From contig CAYMEK010000045.1 of assembly GCA_964389305.1 (NCBI GenBank), positions 1 to 37,198 of the forward strand: a stretch of DNA of 37,198 nucleotides, read 5' to 3'. Shown in pieces: positions 24,643-30,577 of the stretch (the stretch's first letter is position 1; each line of letters begins with the position of its first letter). Below the pieces are notes generated by a model. That model saw only the letters and a program-made list of their open reading frames with translations, searched no databases and had not been told where the DNA came from. The stretch is from CAYMEK01 sp964389305. GTDB taxonomy: Bacteria; Spirochaetota; Spirochaetia; SZUA-6; DRHE01. A program made the position numbers and the translations under genes.

Positions 24643-25824
24643 TTAAGCAATGACTCCTGCTTGTTTTGCATGTAGTACATAAGCAAAGGGTGATTCTCTC
24701 AGCGTAGTTCTATTTCGTAAGAAATCATCTACAATGTGAGCACTCACTTCGACTCCTGCTATAATTCCAACACCAAGGAGGCTCCAGCTGAGAGGAAGGT
24801 CAACTATCTTTTTCGCCTGATTAGCGACTATACCAATTGTACCCCAAAGCGCAGGAGATTTAAGCTTTACTAGTGTCTTCAAGGATCCGAATACTGTTCG
24901 GATATGTGAAGATTTCAATAACCCAAGAAGATCTGCTACACCGTTTTCAAGCTTTTCCTGAAACGAAGTAATTAACTCTTTTACTTCGACTGAATCTTGG
25001 CATTCGCCTAGCTTGGATATATATTGGTCAATCAAATCACGGAATCTGTACAGCTCATTTCGATGGTTATCTCTGAACTTTATTATTCTTGCCAAGTCGG
25101 TATCCTCTGTAGGCATGGGCAATATATTCGCCAGATGAGTGCTGAGGTCAATCCGAGTGTTAGTCGTCCTTGGCATGTGGAACATTAAGTTATCGTATTC
25201 TGATTGATCAGTTCCAACGACCGTATATCCCCGATCAATTTTGGCAAGGTATTTTGCTAGTAATGCCATATATAAGAGAGCGGTTTTTTTTTCGAAGTAA
25301 TACCATTCATAGTCGTCTTCAAGCTTAAGTGCTAAACGGTGTTTTTGAAGGTGATAGAATATTGCATCTGATACCTTGTTCCGATGAACTCTAGAGAACA
25401 TATCAGCCAGAGCACGAGGGACGATTCTCATTTTCCTATGAACTCTATCCGGATGTTGAAGGAAATGGAGTAATTTAGATGGTACCTTGTTCCGATGAAC
25501 TCTAAAGAACTCGCCAGCCGGAGCACTAGGTGCTATTTCAGTTGTAGTTAGTATGCTTTTAAATTCTGTCAAGAAAGCCCCTTGTTCTTCGTATGATCCT
25601 TCCAATAGTGGCCTCGGGCTGAATGGCCTATATGCATCCTCCGCTATGAGATATTCGGTGTCGCGGTCATTTGGCATATTATGCAATTTGTCTTTACCAT
25701 AAGGAACAATAGATCCGATCTCATCCCAATATAGCAAAGCTTGGCGTAGCCACCTACCTTTTGGAACAGTGATTGTTGGGTAGTATAAGATGCAGCGTTT
25801 TTTAGTCAGCTTGCCGTTTTGTAT
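24643..25824 (-). CDS. DUF6236-family protein with internal duplication and non-standard start
   Basis: The protein matches the DUF6236 pattern: ILYYPTITV, then WLRQALLYWDEIGSIVP near the N-terminus, VHRNKVSDAIFYHLQKHRL in the middle, and a YMALLAKYLAK region. The C-terminal part has two hydrophobic stretches that may be membrane-associated (LWGTIGIVANQAKKIV, LLGVGIIAGVEVSAHIVD). The function of the family is unknown, though it often turns up in accessory islands. The family N-terminus lies upstream of the first standard start (TTG at 25737). The frame opens at 25851, and GGAGG (25835-25831) is perfectly spaced before an ATA at 25824; CTG at 25809 is the alternative. A 37-residue unit is duplicated (see repeat). 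Codon use is AT-rich against the core. Confidence 0.7.
   Translation of the reverse strand: MQNGKLTKKRCILYYPTITVPKGRWLRQALLYWDEIGSIVPYGKDKLHNMPNDRDTEYLIAEDAYRPFSPRPLLEGSYEEQGAFLTEFKSILTTTEIAPSAPAGEFFRVHRNKVPSKLLHFLQHPDRVHRKMRIVPRALADMFSRVHRNKVSDAIFYHLQKHRLALKLEDDYEWYYFEKKTALLYMALLAKYLAKIDRGYTVVGTDQSEYDNLMFHMPRTTNTRIDLSTHLANILPMPTEDTDLARIIKFRDNHRNELYRFRDLIDQYISKLGECQDSVEVKELITSFQEKLENGVADLLGLLKSSHIRTVFGSLKTLVKLKSPALWGTIGIVANQAKKIVDLPLSWSLLGVGIIAGVEVSAHIVDDFLRNRTTLRESPFAYVLHAKQAGVIA
25372..25504 (-). repeat. Tandem 111-bp (37-codon) internal duplication in the DUF6236 gene
   Basis: A 22-base block at 25372-25393 recurs exactly at 25483-25504, an offset of 111 bases or 37 codons. At the protein level both copies read FxRVHRNKV followed by a helix (SKLLHFLQHP and SDAIFYHLQKH). 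Flanking bases also align but are diverged, so the duplication is not recent. Confidence 0.75.
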
Positions 25825-25908
25825 ATCGAACCTCCGTTACTAAACGTTTTCCCGTATCCAGTAACTGGCTCACAAACTAAATTCACTAATTTTATCGCGA
25901 ACTTAAAT

Positions 25909-25937
25909 ATATTATGGTATTAAGCGTTGCATTGCAA
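25909..25937 (-). promoter_or_regulatory. Promoter for the DUF6236 gene
   Basis: On the minus strand TTGCAA (25937-25932), a 17-base spacer and TAATAT (25914-25909) give a leader of about 78 bases before the ATA/GGAGG start region. Confidence 0.5.
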
Positions 25938-25995
25938 GAAAAGATACTTTTCATCTACCGAAAACAAATTTGGTGGAAGCACGATCCTTTCTTTC

Positions 25996-26273
25996 TCACG
26001 GGATTTCAAAGGCATAATTCGCAGTCAGAACCTCGGTCTTGCTCTTTTTCCGGCCGGGAATCCTGTTGTTGACGCACATAGCCATTTTCATCGAATGCGA
26101 GCACCATCCGTATTTTTCAATCTGAGCGTCGAGCAATTCGCATGGATAAGAGCTCAGTAGGAACCGGCCCTTGATTGAAGAGAGAGCTTCCAGCAACATA
26201 TTGAAATCCTCTACGGTATAACCGTCATAGTGGCCCATGTCCGATTGATAGTAGGGAGGATCACAGTAGGAAG
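25996..26273 (-). pseudogene. C-terminal fragment of a Dam-type N6-adenine DNA methyltransferase
   Basis: The 92 readable residues begin at the IS end with SYCDPPYYQSDMGHYDGY, which carries the catalytic DPPY motif of D12-class adenine methyltransferases, then VEDFNMLLEALSSIKGRFLLS and a short C-terminus. The AdoMet-binding FxGxG motif and the target-recognition region are missing. The upstream part has been replaced by the IS3-family element, so it is inactive. A chimeric open frame extends into the IS but is not a real gene. The missing N-terminal part is not found on the other side of the IS. Confidence 0.8.
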
Positions 26274-26302
26274 TGACCCGCCCCCTCTGTTTGTACCACC
26301 TC

Positions 26303-27124
26303 TTATGACAGTCCCGCAAGCACAGGTTGGGTGGTGGTTCCCGGTCTTGTCTCAGGAGCCGGAGGTTTGTAGCCCAGTGAGCTGTGGGGCCTGATGGTGT
26401 TGTAGTGGCAACGCCACTGCTCAAGTAGTACCTGTGCTTCCCTCAAAGTATCGATCTGCTCCCGATTCAGTAGTTCATCACGCATCTTGCCGTTAAAGGA
26501 TTCCACATATCCATTCTCCCACGGACTTCCTCGTTCGATGTACAGCGGTGCTACCTCCAGTTCTTCCAGCCACGATCGGACAGCCTTTGCGCTGAACTCC
26601 GCTCCGTTATCCGAACGGATGTATTCGGGCTTGCCCTTGCTACAGAACAGCTCGGTCAGAGTGTGAATCACATCATCACTATTGAGCTTTCGCGCCACCT
26701 TCAGCGCCAGACACTCTCGGGTGAACTCATCGATTACAACCAGGATCCGGTAGGAGCGACCGTCGTGGGTACGATCATGTACGAAGTCATAGCTCCACAC
26801 ATGGTTCCTGCGAATGGGACTCAGGCGAATACTTGCTGTATCGTTCAACCATAACCGACGTCTTCTTTGTTGTTTCTGCGGCACTTTCAGGCCTGCCTGG
26901 TGCCAGATCCGCTCCACTCGCTTGTGATTTACCTTCCAGCCTTCAGAACGTAGCAGTGCCGTCACGCGGCGATACCCGTACCGTCCGTACTCAGAGGCCA
27001 GCTCACAAACTCGTACTGTCAGTGGATCCTCGTCCGGTAGCTGCCTCACTCTGTATCTCTGGGTAGATCGTGGTTGGCTCAGTACCCTGCATGCTCGTCG
27101 TTCAGAAACCTTGTACCGTTCCAT
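26303..27124 (-). CDS. IS3-family transposase OrfB (DDE integrase domain)
   Basis: The catalytic half of the transposase, 273 residues from the ATG. The rve integrase core is intact: Asp113 (SYDFVHD), Asp172 (RSDNGAEF) and Glu208 (ENGYVESF), with exactly 35 residues between the last two, the IS3 DD(35)E spacing. A helical HTH_21 region precedes it (GRYGYRRVTALLRSEGW). In-frame codons continue upstream of the ATG into the orfA end (GKLLSPAQRRAAVQRA), so the functional OrfAB is probably made by a -1 ribosomal frameshift. It looks complete. Confidence 0.93.
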   Translation of the reverse strand: MERYKVSERRACRVLSQPRSTQRYRVRQLPDEDPLTVRVCELASEYGRYGYRRVTALLRSEGWKVNHKRVERIWHQAGLKVPQKQQRRRRLWLNDTASIRLSPIRRNHVWSYDFVHDRTHDGRSYRILVVIDEFTRECLALKVARKLNSDDVIHTLTELFCSKGKPEYIRSDNGAEFSAKAVRSWLEELEVAPLYIERGSPWENGYVESFNGKMRDELLNREQIDTLREAQVLLEQWRCHYNTIRPHSSLGYKPPAPETRPGTTTQPVLAGLS

Positions 27125-27140
27125 CGCTCGTTGGACTGCT

Positions 27141-27159
27141 GCCCTGCGTTGTGCAGGGC
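27141..27159 (-). promoter_or_regulatory. Stem-loop just after the orfA stop, likely frameshift stimulator
   Basis: GCCCTGC and GCAGGGC pair as a perfect 7-bp stem around a 5-base loop, directly adjacent to the orfA TAA (27160-27162). In IS3-family elements a structure in this place promotes the -1 frameshift that fuses OrfA to OrfB. It is not a terminator because it sits within the transposase transcript and has no T-run. Confidence 0.6.
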
Positions 27160-27438
27160 TTAGAAGTTTCCCTCCGCCGCATCTTTCAGAATTGCGTTGT
27201 CCAGAGACAAATCGGCAACTAATTTCTTCAGCCGGTCGTTCTCCTTCTCAAGCATCTTTAATCGCTTCGCTTGGTCGGTCCGGATCCCGCCGTACTCTCG
27301 TCGCCAGCGATAGTAGGTATGATCCGAGATTGACAGTTCTTTGGCCACTTCACTGACTGTCCGGCCTTGCGAAATTAAAACTTCCGCCTTTCGCAGCTTG
27401 TTAATTATCTGCTCTGTTGTGAATCTTATTCGTGGCAT
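27160..27438 (-). CDS. IS3-family transposase OrfA (helix-turn-helix)
   Basis: A 92-residue DNA-binding protein that recognises the IS ends. It starts MPRIRFTTEQIINKLRKAEV, has the HTH segment VSEVAKELSISDHTYYRWR at about 28-47 and a C-terminal leucine-zipper-like helix (RLKMLEKENDRLKKLVADL). Length and order are normal for the family. It ends just before the stem-loop that separates it from orfB. Confidence 0.92.
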   Translation of the reverse strand: MPRIRFTTEQIINKLRKAEVLISQGRTVSEVAKELSISDHTYYRWRREYGGIRTDQAKRLKMLEKENDRLKKLVADLSLDNAILKDAAEGNF

Positions 27439-27514
27439 TTCCTACCCCCTGCGTTTCCCCAACGCTCAAGTCTATCATAACGCTGGATCAGTTTTTGGGG
27501 GGCAGGTCAATAGG

Positions 27515-27628
27515 TCATGGATCGTGTCTTGTGATTACGAAATAGATCACGCCGGCGATGGCGATCAGGCCGATAGATATCAGGAGCATCCAGAGCACGT
27601 AGCGGATGGCTTGGATCAGCCCGTACAT
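27515..27628 (-). CDS. Small single-pass membrane protein
   Basis: A 37-residue protein with one TM helix (MLLISIGLIAIAGVIYFVI) and a short charged end. The ATG at 27628 has AGGAG six bases upstream and overlaps the end of the previous gene by 13 bases, so it is probably real. No known family is recognised; small hydrophobic proteins of this size occur in phage early regions. Confidence 0.5.
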   Translation of the reverse strand: MYGLIQAIRYVLWMLLISIGLIAIAGVIYFVITRHDP

Positions 27629-27804
27629 GCGGGACTCCTGCGGATTACGTGGGTGTGGCCGTCTGGCGTGTTGTAGTAAAGGAAAAGCCCGTATTTGCCT
27701 TCGTCGGTGAAGCACTCCTCAAGCGAGCGCTTGCAGGAGCAGGGAAAGATCTCGCCATGGTGCTTGCGGGCCTCAGCGATCATGGAGGCTTGGAGATCAG
27801 TCAT
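27616..27804 (-). CDS. Small hypothetical protein with CxC motif
   Basis: A 62-residue protein with a Cys-rich central part (IFPCSCKRSLEECF) and YNTPDGHTHVIRRSPACTG at the end. The start has AAGGGG well placed upstream. It lies between the RHH-like gene and the small membrane protein in a tight minus-strand set, typical of a phage or mobile-element early operon. The four cysteines may bind metal (inference). Confidence 0.55.
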   Translation of the reverse strand: MTDLQASMIAEARKHHGEIFPCSCKRSLEECFTDEGKYGLFLYYNTPDGHTHVIRRSPACTG

Positions 27805-27813
27805 AGCATCCCC

Positions 27814-28029
27814 TTACTTCGCTTCTTGGACGACTGCCGGGTCAAACTGTGTTTGTCCGGCATGAAGAGCTTCCCAGCTTTCGACCTCCCGCATTGCTAA
27901 AACCCGTAGATATGGGCCAGCCTTGCGGCCTGTGGCTTTAAGGAAGTTTTGAAATCGCTTTTTCTGGTTTTTCTCGAGCGGAATGGAAACTTTTAGGCGA
28001 TCGTCATGTATCCGTATGGAATCATTCAT
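27814..28029 (-). CDS. Small ribbon-helix-helix-like protein, leaderless
   Basis: A 71-residue protein whose pattern, a short strand (RLKVSIPLE) then two helices (KNQKKRFQNFLKATG and KAGPYLRVLAMREVE), suits a ribbon-helix-helix DNA-binding protein. I chose the ATG at 28029. A start at 28080 would place the promoter inside the gene, while the promoter at 28036-28064 puts the transcription start right at 28029. No Shine-Dalgarno is present, so the mRNA is probably leaderless. It is divergent from the HTH regulator at 28110. Confidence 0.55.
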   Translation of the reverse strand: MNDSIRIHDDRLKVSIPLEKNQKKRFQNFLKATGRKAGPYLRVLAMREVESWEALHAGQTQFDPAVVQEAK

Positions 28030-28059
28030 AGCATGATAATAGATCCATATGGAATTATT
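28010..28059. promoter_or_regulatory. Pair of direct repeats forming operator-like sites
   Basis: ATCCGTATGGAATCATT (28010-28026) and ATCCATATGGAATTATT (28043-28059) match at 15 of 17 bases and are 33 bases apart, about three helical turns. The second contains the perfect palindrome TCCATATGGA, which lies in the spacer of the minus-strand promoter. They are good candidates for binding by the neighbouring HTH repressor. Confidence 0.6.
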
Positions 28060-28064
28060 GTCAA
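28036..28064 (-). promoter_or_regulatory. Near-consensus leaderless promoter of the phage-like minus operon
   Basis: TTGACA (28064-28059), a 17-base spacer and TATTAT (28041-28036) on the minus strand. The start codon of the RHH-like gene begins only 6 bases after the -10 box, so transcription starts at or next to the ATG. Confidence 0.75.
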
Positions 28065-28109
28065 GAAAAAAATGCTCCAAATGACTACATTTTAAGCGAT
28101 AATTTAAGT

Positions 28110-28460
28110 ATGGATTTTTTCGATAGGGTAAAACTTGAAATCAAGCGCCAAAATACTACTCAGGATTGGGTAGCAGAAAAGTGTGGAATAAGCTTTTCAA
28201 CATTTCGTGGGTGGATTTCAAAAAAGAGATTGCCCAACGCCGATCAAGCCGTTGCTATAGCGAAAGCTTTGGGGGTTACTGTTGAGTACCTTGTTACTGG
28301 AGCAGATCCAACCCAATGGCGGCCTCCTGAGCGGATCGCTGATATCGTGGAATCCCTTGCAATCCTGAGTGATTCGGATTTAGGCTTTATCAGAAAAGCA
28401 ATGAGGGCTGTCGCGGAGCAGACTATGCGTGAAAAAGAGAGCCGGCCTCACACTGGATAA
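28110..28460 (+). CDS. Cro/CI-type (XRE) helix-turn-helix repressor
   Basis: A 116-residue regulator with an N-terminal HTH at residues 5-60 (TTQDWVAEKCGISFSTFRGW, then NADQAVAIAKALGVTVEYLVTG) and a helical C-terminal dimerisation part. It has no peptidase domain. It is divergent from the phage-like minus operon, whose promoter carries repeated palindromes, so it probably acts as the immunity repressor. No Shine-Dalgarno precedes the ATG; a GATAAT six bases upstream suggests a leaderless mRNA here too, though a -35 is not evident. Confidence 0.8.
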   Translation: MDFFDRVKLEIKRQNTTQDWVAEKCGISFSTFRGWISKKRLPNADQAVAIAKALGVTVEYLVTGADPTQWRPPERIADIVESLAILSDSDLGFIRKAMRAVAEQTMREKESRPHTG

Positions 28461-28529
28461 GCCGAGGATTCCTGCTCGTACATCGAACAATCACAGATTT
28501 AGAAAAATCATACATTTCCCCATGCCAAT

Positions 28530-28574
28530 ATCAGGGAATCCCTGATTGTTACTCGCTAATAGATAGCATAAAAT
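28530..28574 (+). promoter_or_regulatory. Promoter overlapped by a 17-bp palindrome
   Basis: ATCAGGGAATCCCTGAT (28530-28546) is a perfect palindrome with 8-bp arms and a single central base. Its last base is the first of a -35 TTGTTA (28546-28551), which is followed after 17 bases by TAAAAT (28569-28574). A dimeric repressor would block this promoter, which reads into the SWIM gene. Confidence 0.65.
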
Positions 28575-28600
28575 AGCGGCATCACTCGCAAGGAGCGAAC

Positions 28601-28936
28601 ATGGACAAAGTATCCTTCCTCGTCCAGGGTTCCGCTGCCGAGCCGTATGAAATGATCTTCAAGCTGCGAGATGATAAAAATCTCTCAGCGTATTGCACCT
28701 GCCAAGCGGGCCAAAAAGGCACTCATTGCAAACACCGGATCAATATCCTTCGAGGCGAAACCAGGGGAATTGTCGAGGGAGATCTCAACGACGTAAAAAA
28801 GGTGTTATCTTGGCTTCCCGGAACAGATGTTGAGGCGGCGATTAAAGAGATAGAAGAGGCCGAGGATGCACTGATACTGGCAAAAAGCAACCTGGCGAAA
28901 GCCAAGAAGAAGCTGAGCCAGGCACTGCTGGATTAG
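28601..28936 (+). CDS. Small SWIM zinc-finger protein
   Basis: A 111-residue protein with a SWIM-type zinc motif CxC...CxH (YCTCQAGQKGTHCKH) after a short beta region, then a linker and a coiled-coil C-terminus (IEEAEDALILAKSNLAKAKKKL). SWIM domains bind nucleic acid or protein; here there is no helicase or transposase domain attached. The AAGGAG before the ATG is strong, and a palindrome-covered promoter lies upstream. Similar stand-alone proteins occur in mobile regions; the role is unknown. Confidence 0.65.
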   Translation: MDKVSFLVQGSAAEPYEMIFKLRDDKNLSAYCTCQAGQKGTHCKHRINILRGETRGIVEGDLNDVKKVLSWLPGTDVEAAIKEIEEAEDALILAKSNLAKAKKKLSQALLD

Positions 28937-28965
28937 CTACAACAATAATAATTTGGAGGTTTTTA

Positions 28966-29082
28966 GTGGTTTCGGTAGACCAAGTGGAGCAGGTCACGGA
29001 ACTAGATTTTTTCCACCTATTGCCAGACGATATAGAGGAGGTAATCGAATCTGAAGCAGATATCAGTATTTGGATCAATTGA
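28966..29082 (+). pseudogene. C-terminal remnant of a DNA/RNA non-specific endonuclease
   Basis: The 38 readable residues (SVDQVEQVTELDFFHLLPDD, then IEEVIES) match the conserved tail of NucA/EndoG-type nucleases, where SVDEVExLTGxDFFxxLPD closes the domain. The catalytic DRGH region is absent, and the frame is open only a few codons further upstream (WRF). It is a decayed fragment, although GGAGG before the GTG could still allow translation of a short peptide. Confidence 0.55.
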
Positions 29083-29128
29083 GGGCTTGTTAGGTTCACT
29101 AAAGTCTATAGAGACAAGGAGGAGAGAA

Positions 29129-29884
29129 ATGAAATCGAAAACTGAAAAAGTTCTGATTGGATTTTTGCTTCTACTGCTAGCTTTCATAGTTACTTCATGC
29201 AAAACAACCGTGAACGCAACCGTGAAATGTGACAATCTGGGTCGAATACGGTCGGATTTTGGCGTACTGAATGTACAGAACGTAGGACTTGGTACTGTCT
29301 TAGTTCTCGAACCGGAAACGAAACTGGCCTATAAACTTATGGTGATACCGCCGCCGGAAGGAAGTACTGCCGAGACAGAGGCCGCACGAGATAAGTTAGA
29401 GCTTATTCTTGAATCGAAGTTTTCACTGTCTTTTGATATATCTCCACCTGCTGATATCCAGGCGCAAATAAAAAACTACATTGATGCGAACACGCAATTC
29501 GTTCTTTATGACGGAAAACGCCGAGAGGTGTTGGATCCGCTGAAAGAGCTGAACAATAATGAAGCGGTAATTGAGAGGGTGAAGGATATAGATCCTTCGC
29601 TGTTTATTGTATATATCCAGGCTGTCCAGCTAGCCGATCAGCTGGATATTCTACTGAAACGTGGTGTCAGCGCTGGTGCGGGCGTTAATACGCTCAAATA
29701 TGGAAAGTACAACGTAAATGTATCATACGCTTTTAAACAGCAAATATCTGGGATCGCTACTGAAGGAGGGGCTTGGTTCTGGAGTTCCACACCGGTTAAG
29801 TATAACACCGAGTTGGGCAAGTTTGTTTTGGATACACGACCGCTGGATATATACGAATACGAATTTGCGCAGCATTTGTTTTAG
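29129..29884 (+). CDS. Hypothetical lipoprotein
   Basis: A 251-residue predicted lipoprotein. The signal peptide has a hydrophobic core (VLIGFLLLLLAFIV) and a lipobox VTSC with Cys24. AAGGAGGAG is well placed before the ATG at 29129. The mature part is of mixed alpha/beta character, with two Cys at the start (C24, and one near residue 35), and a C-terminal beta region (GAWFWSSTPVKYN). I recognise no family. It could be a surface lipoprotein carried by the element, for example in exclusion (speculative). Confidence 0.6.
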   Translation: MKSKTEKVLIGFLLLLLAFIVTSCKTTVNATVKCDNLGRIRSDFGVLNVQNVGLGTVLVLEPETKLAYKLMVIPPPEGSTAETEAARDKLELILESKFSLSFDISPPADIQAQIKNYIDANTQFVLYDGKRREVLDPLKELNNNEAVIERVKDIDPSLFIVYIQAVQLADQLDILLKRGVSAGAGVNTLKYGKYNVNVSYAFKQQISGIATEGGAWFWSSTPVKYNTELGKFVLDTRPLDIYEYEFAQHLF

Positions 29885-29932
29885 ATAGAGGTGGCGAGGG
29901 ATCAAGAGTTGTAATAGCAGAGAGGATAGATT

Positions 29933-30133
29933 ATGACGGAGCGGATTGGCGACTTTTTAGTCCGAATCAAGGCGATGACGCCCATTCAGGTCGACCAAGT
30001 AATCAAGATACAAAAGACCGGTGATAAGCGGCTATTCGGGGACATCGCTATTGACCTCGGACTGGTACAGAGTGATGCCATCAAGAGCTACGTGTATTCT
30101 CTGCAGAAATGGACCGGGACAAATGACTCCTAA
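29933..30133 (+). CDS. Stand-alone MshEN-like small protein (copy 1)
   Basis: A 66-residue protein built as a single MshEN/T2SSE-N-type helical unit: IGDFLVRIKAMTPIQVDQVI, a QK..GDKRLFGDIA turn and the second half IDLGLVQSDAIKSYV. In pilus and secretion ATPases this domain binds c-di-GMP or other nucleotides, but here it is alone. It is a paralogue of the protein at 33872-34051, with 25 identical residues in about 54 aligned by eye. Both precede a nucleotide-cyclase module. The next small open frame overlaps its end by 11 bases. Confidence 0.7.
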   Translation: MTERIGDFLVRIKAMTPIQVDQVIKIQKTGDKRLFGDIAIDLGLVQSDAIKSYVYSLQKWTGTNDS

Positions 30134-30404
30134 CCTTGAGCCCGGTATCCTGTGGGTCGAGACGCGGATCCGGCAGCTCTCGGCCGAGGTGGGCCGGCCG
30201 GTGGACTGCCTAGAATGGCCGCGTCCGACCGACGCTCAATTCGGCCAGATGATGATGGTGGGAGTTGTGCCTCTGAAGATTTGACGTGGTGGGGAGTTCC
30301 AGATCATCGAGTTCAGGCGGGATGAGCTGAAGGACGTGGGGGGAGATACGGAGATCCAGCGGCGGCTAGAGGAGAGGATAAGGGCTGTAATGGGAGGACC
30401 ATAA
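30123..30404 (+). pseudogene. Small open frame split by an in-frame TGA
   Basis: From the ATG at 30123 the frame codes for 53 residues (GILWVETRIRQLSAEVGRPV...) to a TGA at 30282, and the same frame continues for 39 codons to TAA at 30402, reading FQIIEFRRDELKDVGGDTEI and QRRLEERIRAVMGG. The second part resembles the 35-residue protein at 33103-33210 along its whole length, so coding sequence lies on both sides of the TGA. This is either a nonsense-mutated gene or two adjacent small genes. The GC-rich composition differs from the AT-rich gene that follows. The stretch 30405-30536 holds nothing I can name. Confidence 0.45.
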
Positions 30405-30536
30405 TGCGATCGGAAAGGTGATAGCCATCACCCTGTGGCCGACTGGGAAGCTGAGAGGATGAATGGATGACGATTTCAACTCCATCGAGGGTAAAAGAAC
30501 TATTGCCCTAAATATCGATTATGCATCATGTAGCCA

Positions 30537-30566
30537 TTGATCTAGATCAGTTCTGTAAGCTAATAT
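30537..30566 (+). promoter_or_regulatory. Palindrome and promoter-like elements before the deoxyribosyltransferase-like gene
   Basis: A perfect 12-bp palindrome TGATCTAGATCA (30538-30549) overlaps TTGATC, with TAATAT 18 bases downstream (30561-30566). As a promoter it would start transcription inside the Shine-Dalgarno GAGGAGG, so the palindrome may be an operator and the real promoter elsewhere. Confidence 0.35.
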
Positions 30567-30577
30567 GAGGAGGCAAT

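Larger units (their letters stand above)
26274..27509 (-). mobile_element. IS3-family insertion sequence, 1236 bp
   Basis: Both ends start with related terminal repeats: TGACCCGCCCCC on the left (26274) and TGACCTGCCCCC on the right (complement, ending 27509), the ends typical of the IS407-type branch. It carries orfA and orfB in the usual order on the minus strand. Flanking trinucleotides differ (AAG left, ATA right), and no 3- or 4-bp target duplication is visible. This suggests that one flank was lost after insertion. Confidence 0.85.

Noticed and set aside
25996..26424. 142-residue frame joining IS sequence to the methylase end
   Set aside because: The first 50 residues are out-of-frame IS sequence; only the part after the IS end is meaningful, so it is listed as a pseudogene.
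27141..27159. Intrinsic terminator in the IS element
   Set aside because: The hairpin has no T-run on the transcript strand and lies between orfA and orfB, so a frameshift-stimulating role fits better.
29138..29884. Lipoprotein as a cyclase-module effector
   Set aside because: It has a signal peptide and lipobox, is outside the module plan and shows no nucleotide-binding pattern, so I do not assign it to the system.
30282..30284. Selenocysteine or recoded TGA in the small split frame
   Set aside because: No SECIS-like hairpin is evident after the TGA and nothing in the family suggests selenium; a nonsense mutation or two small genes is simpler.
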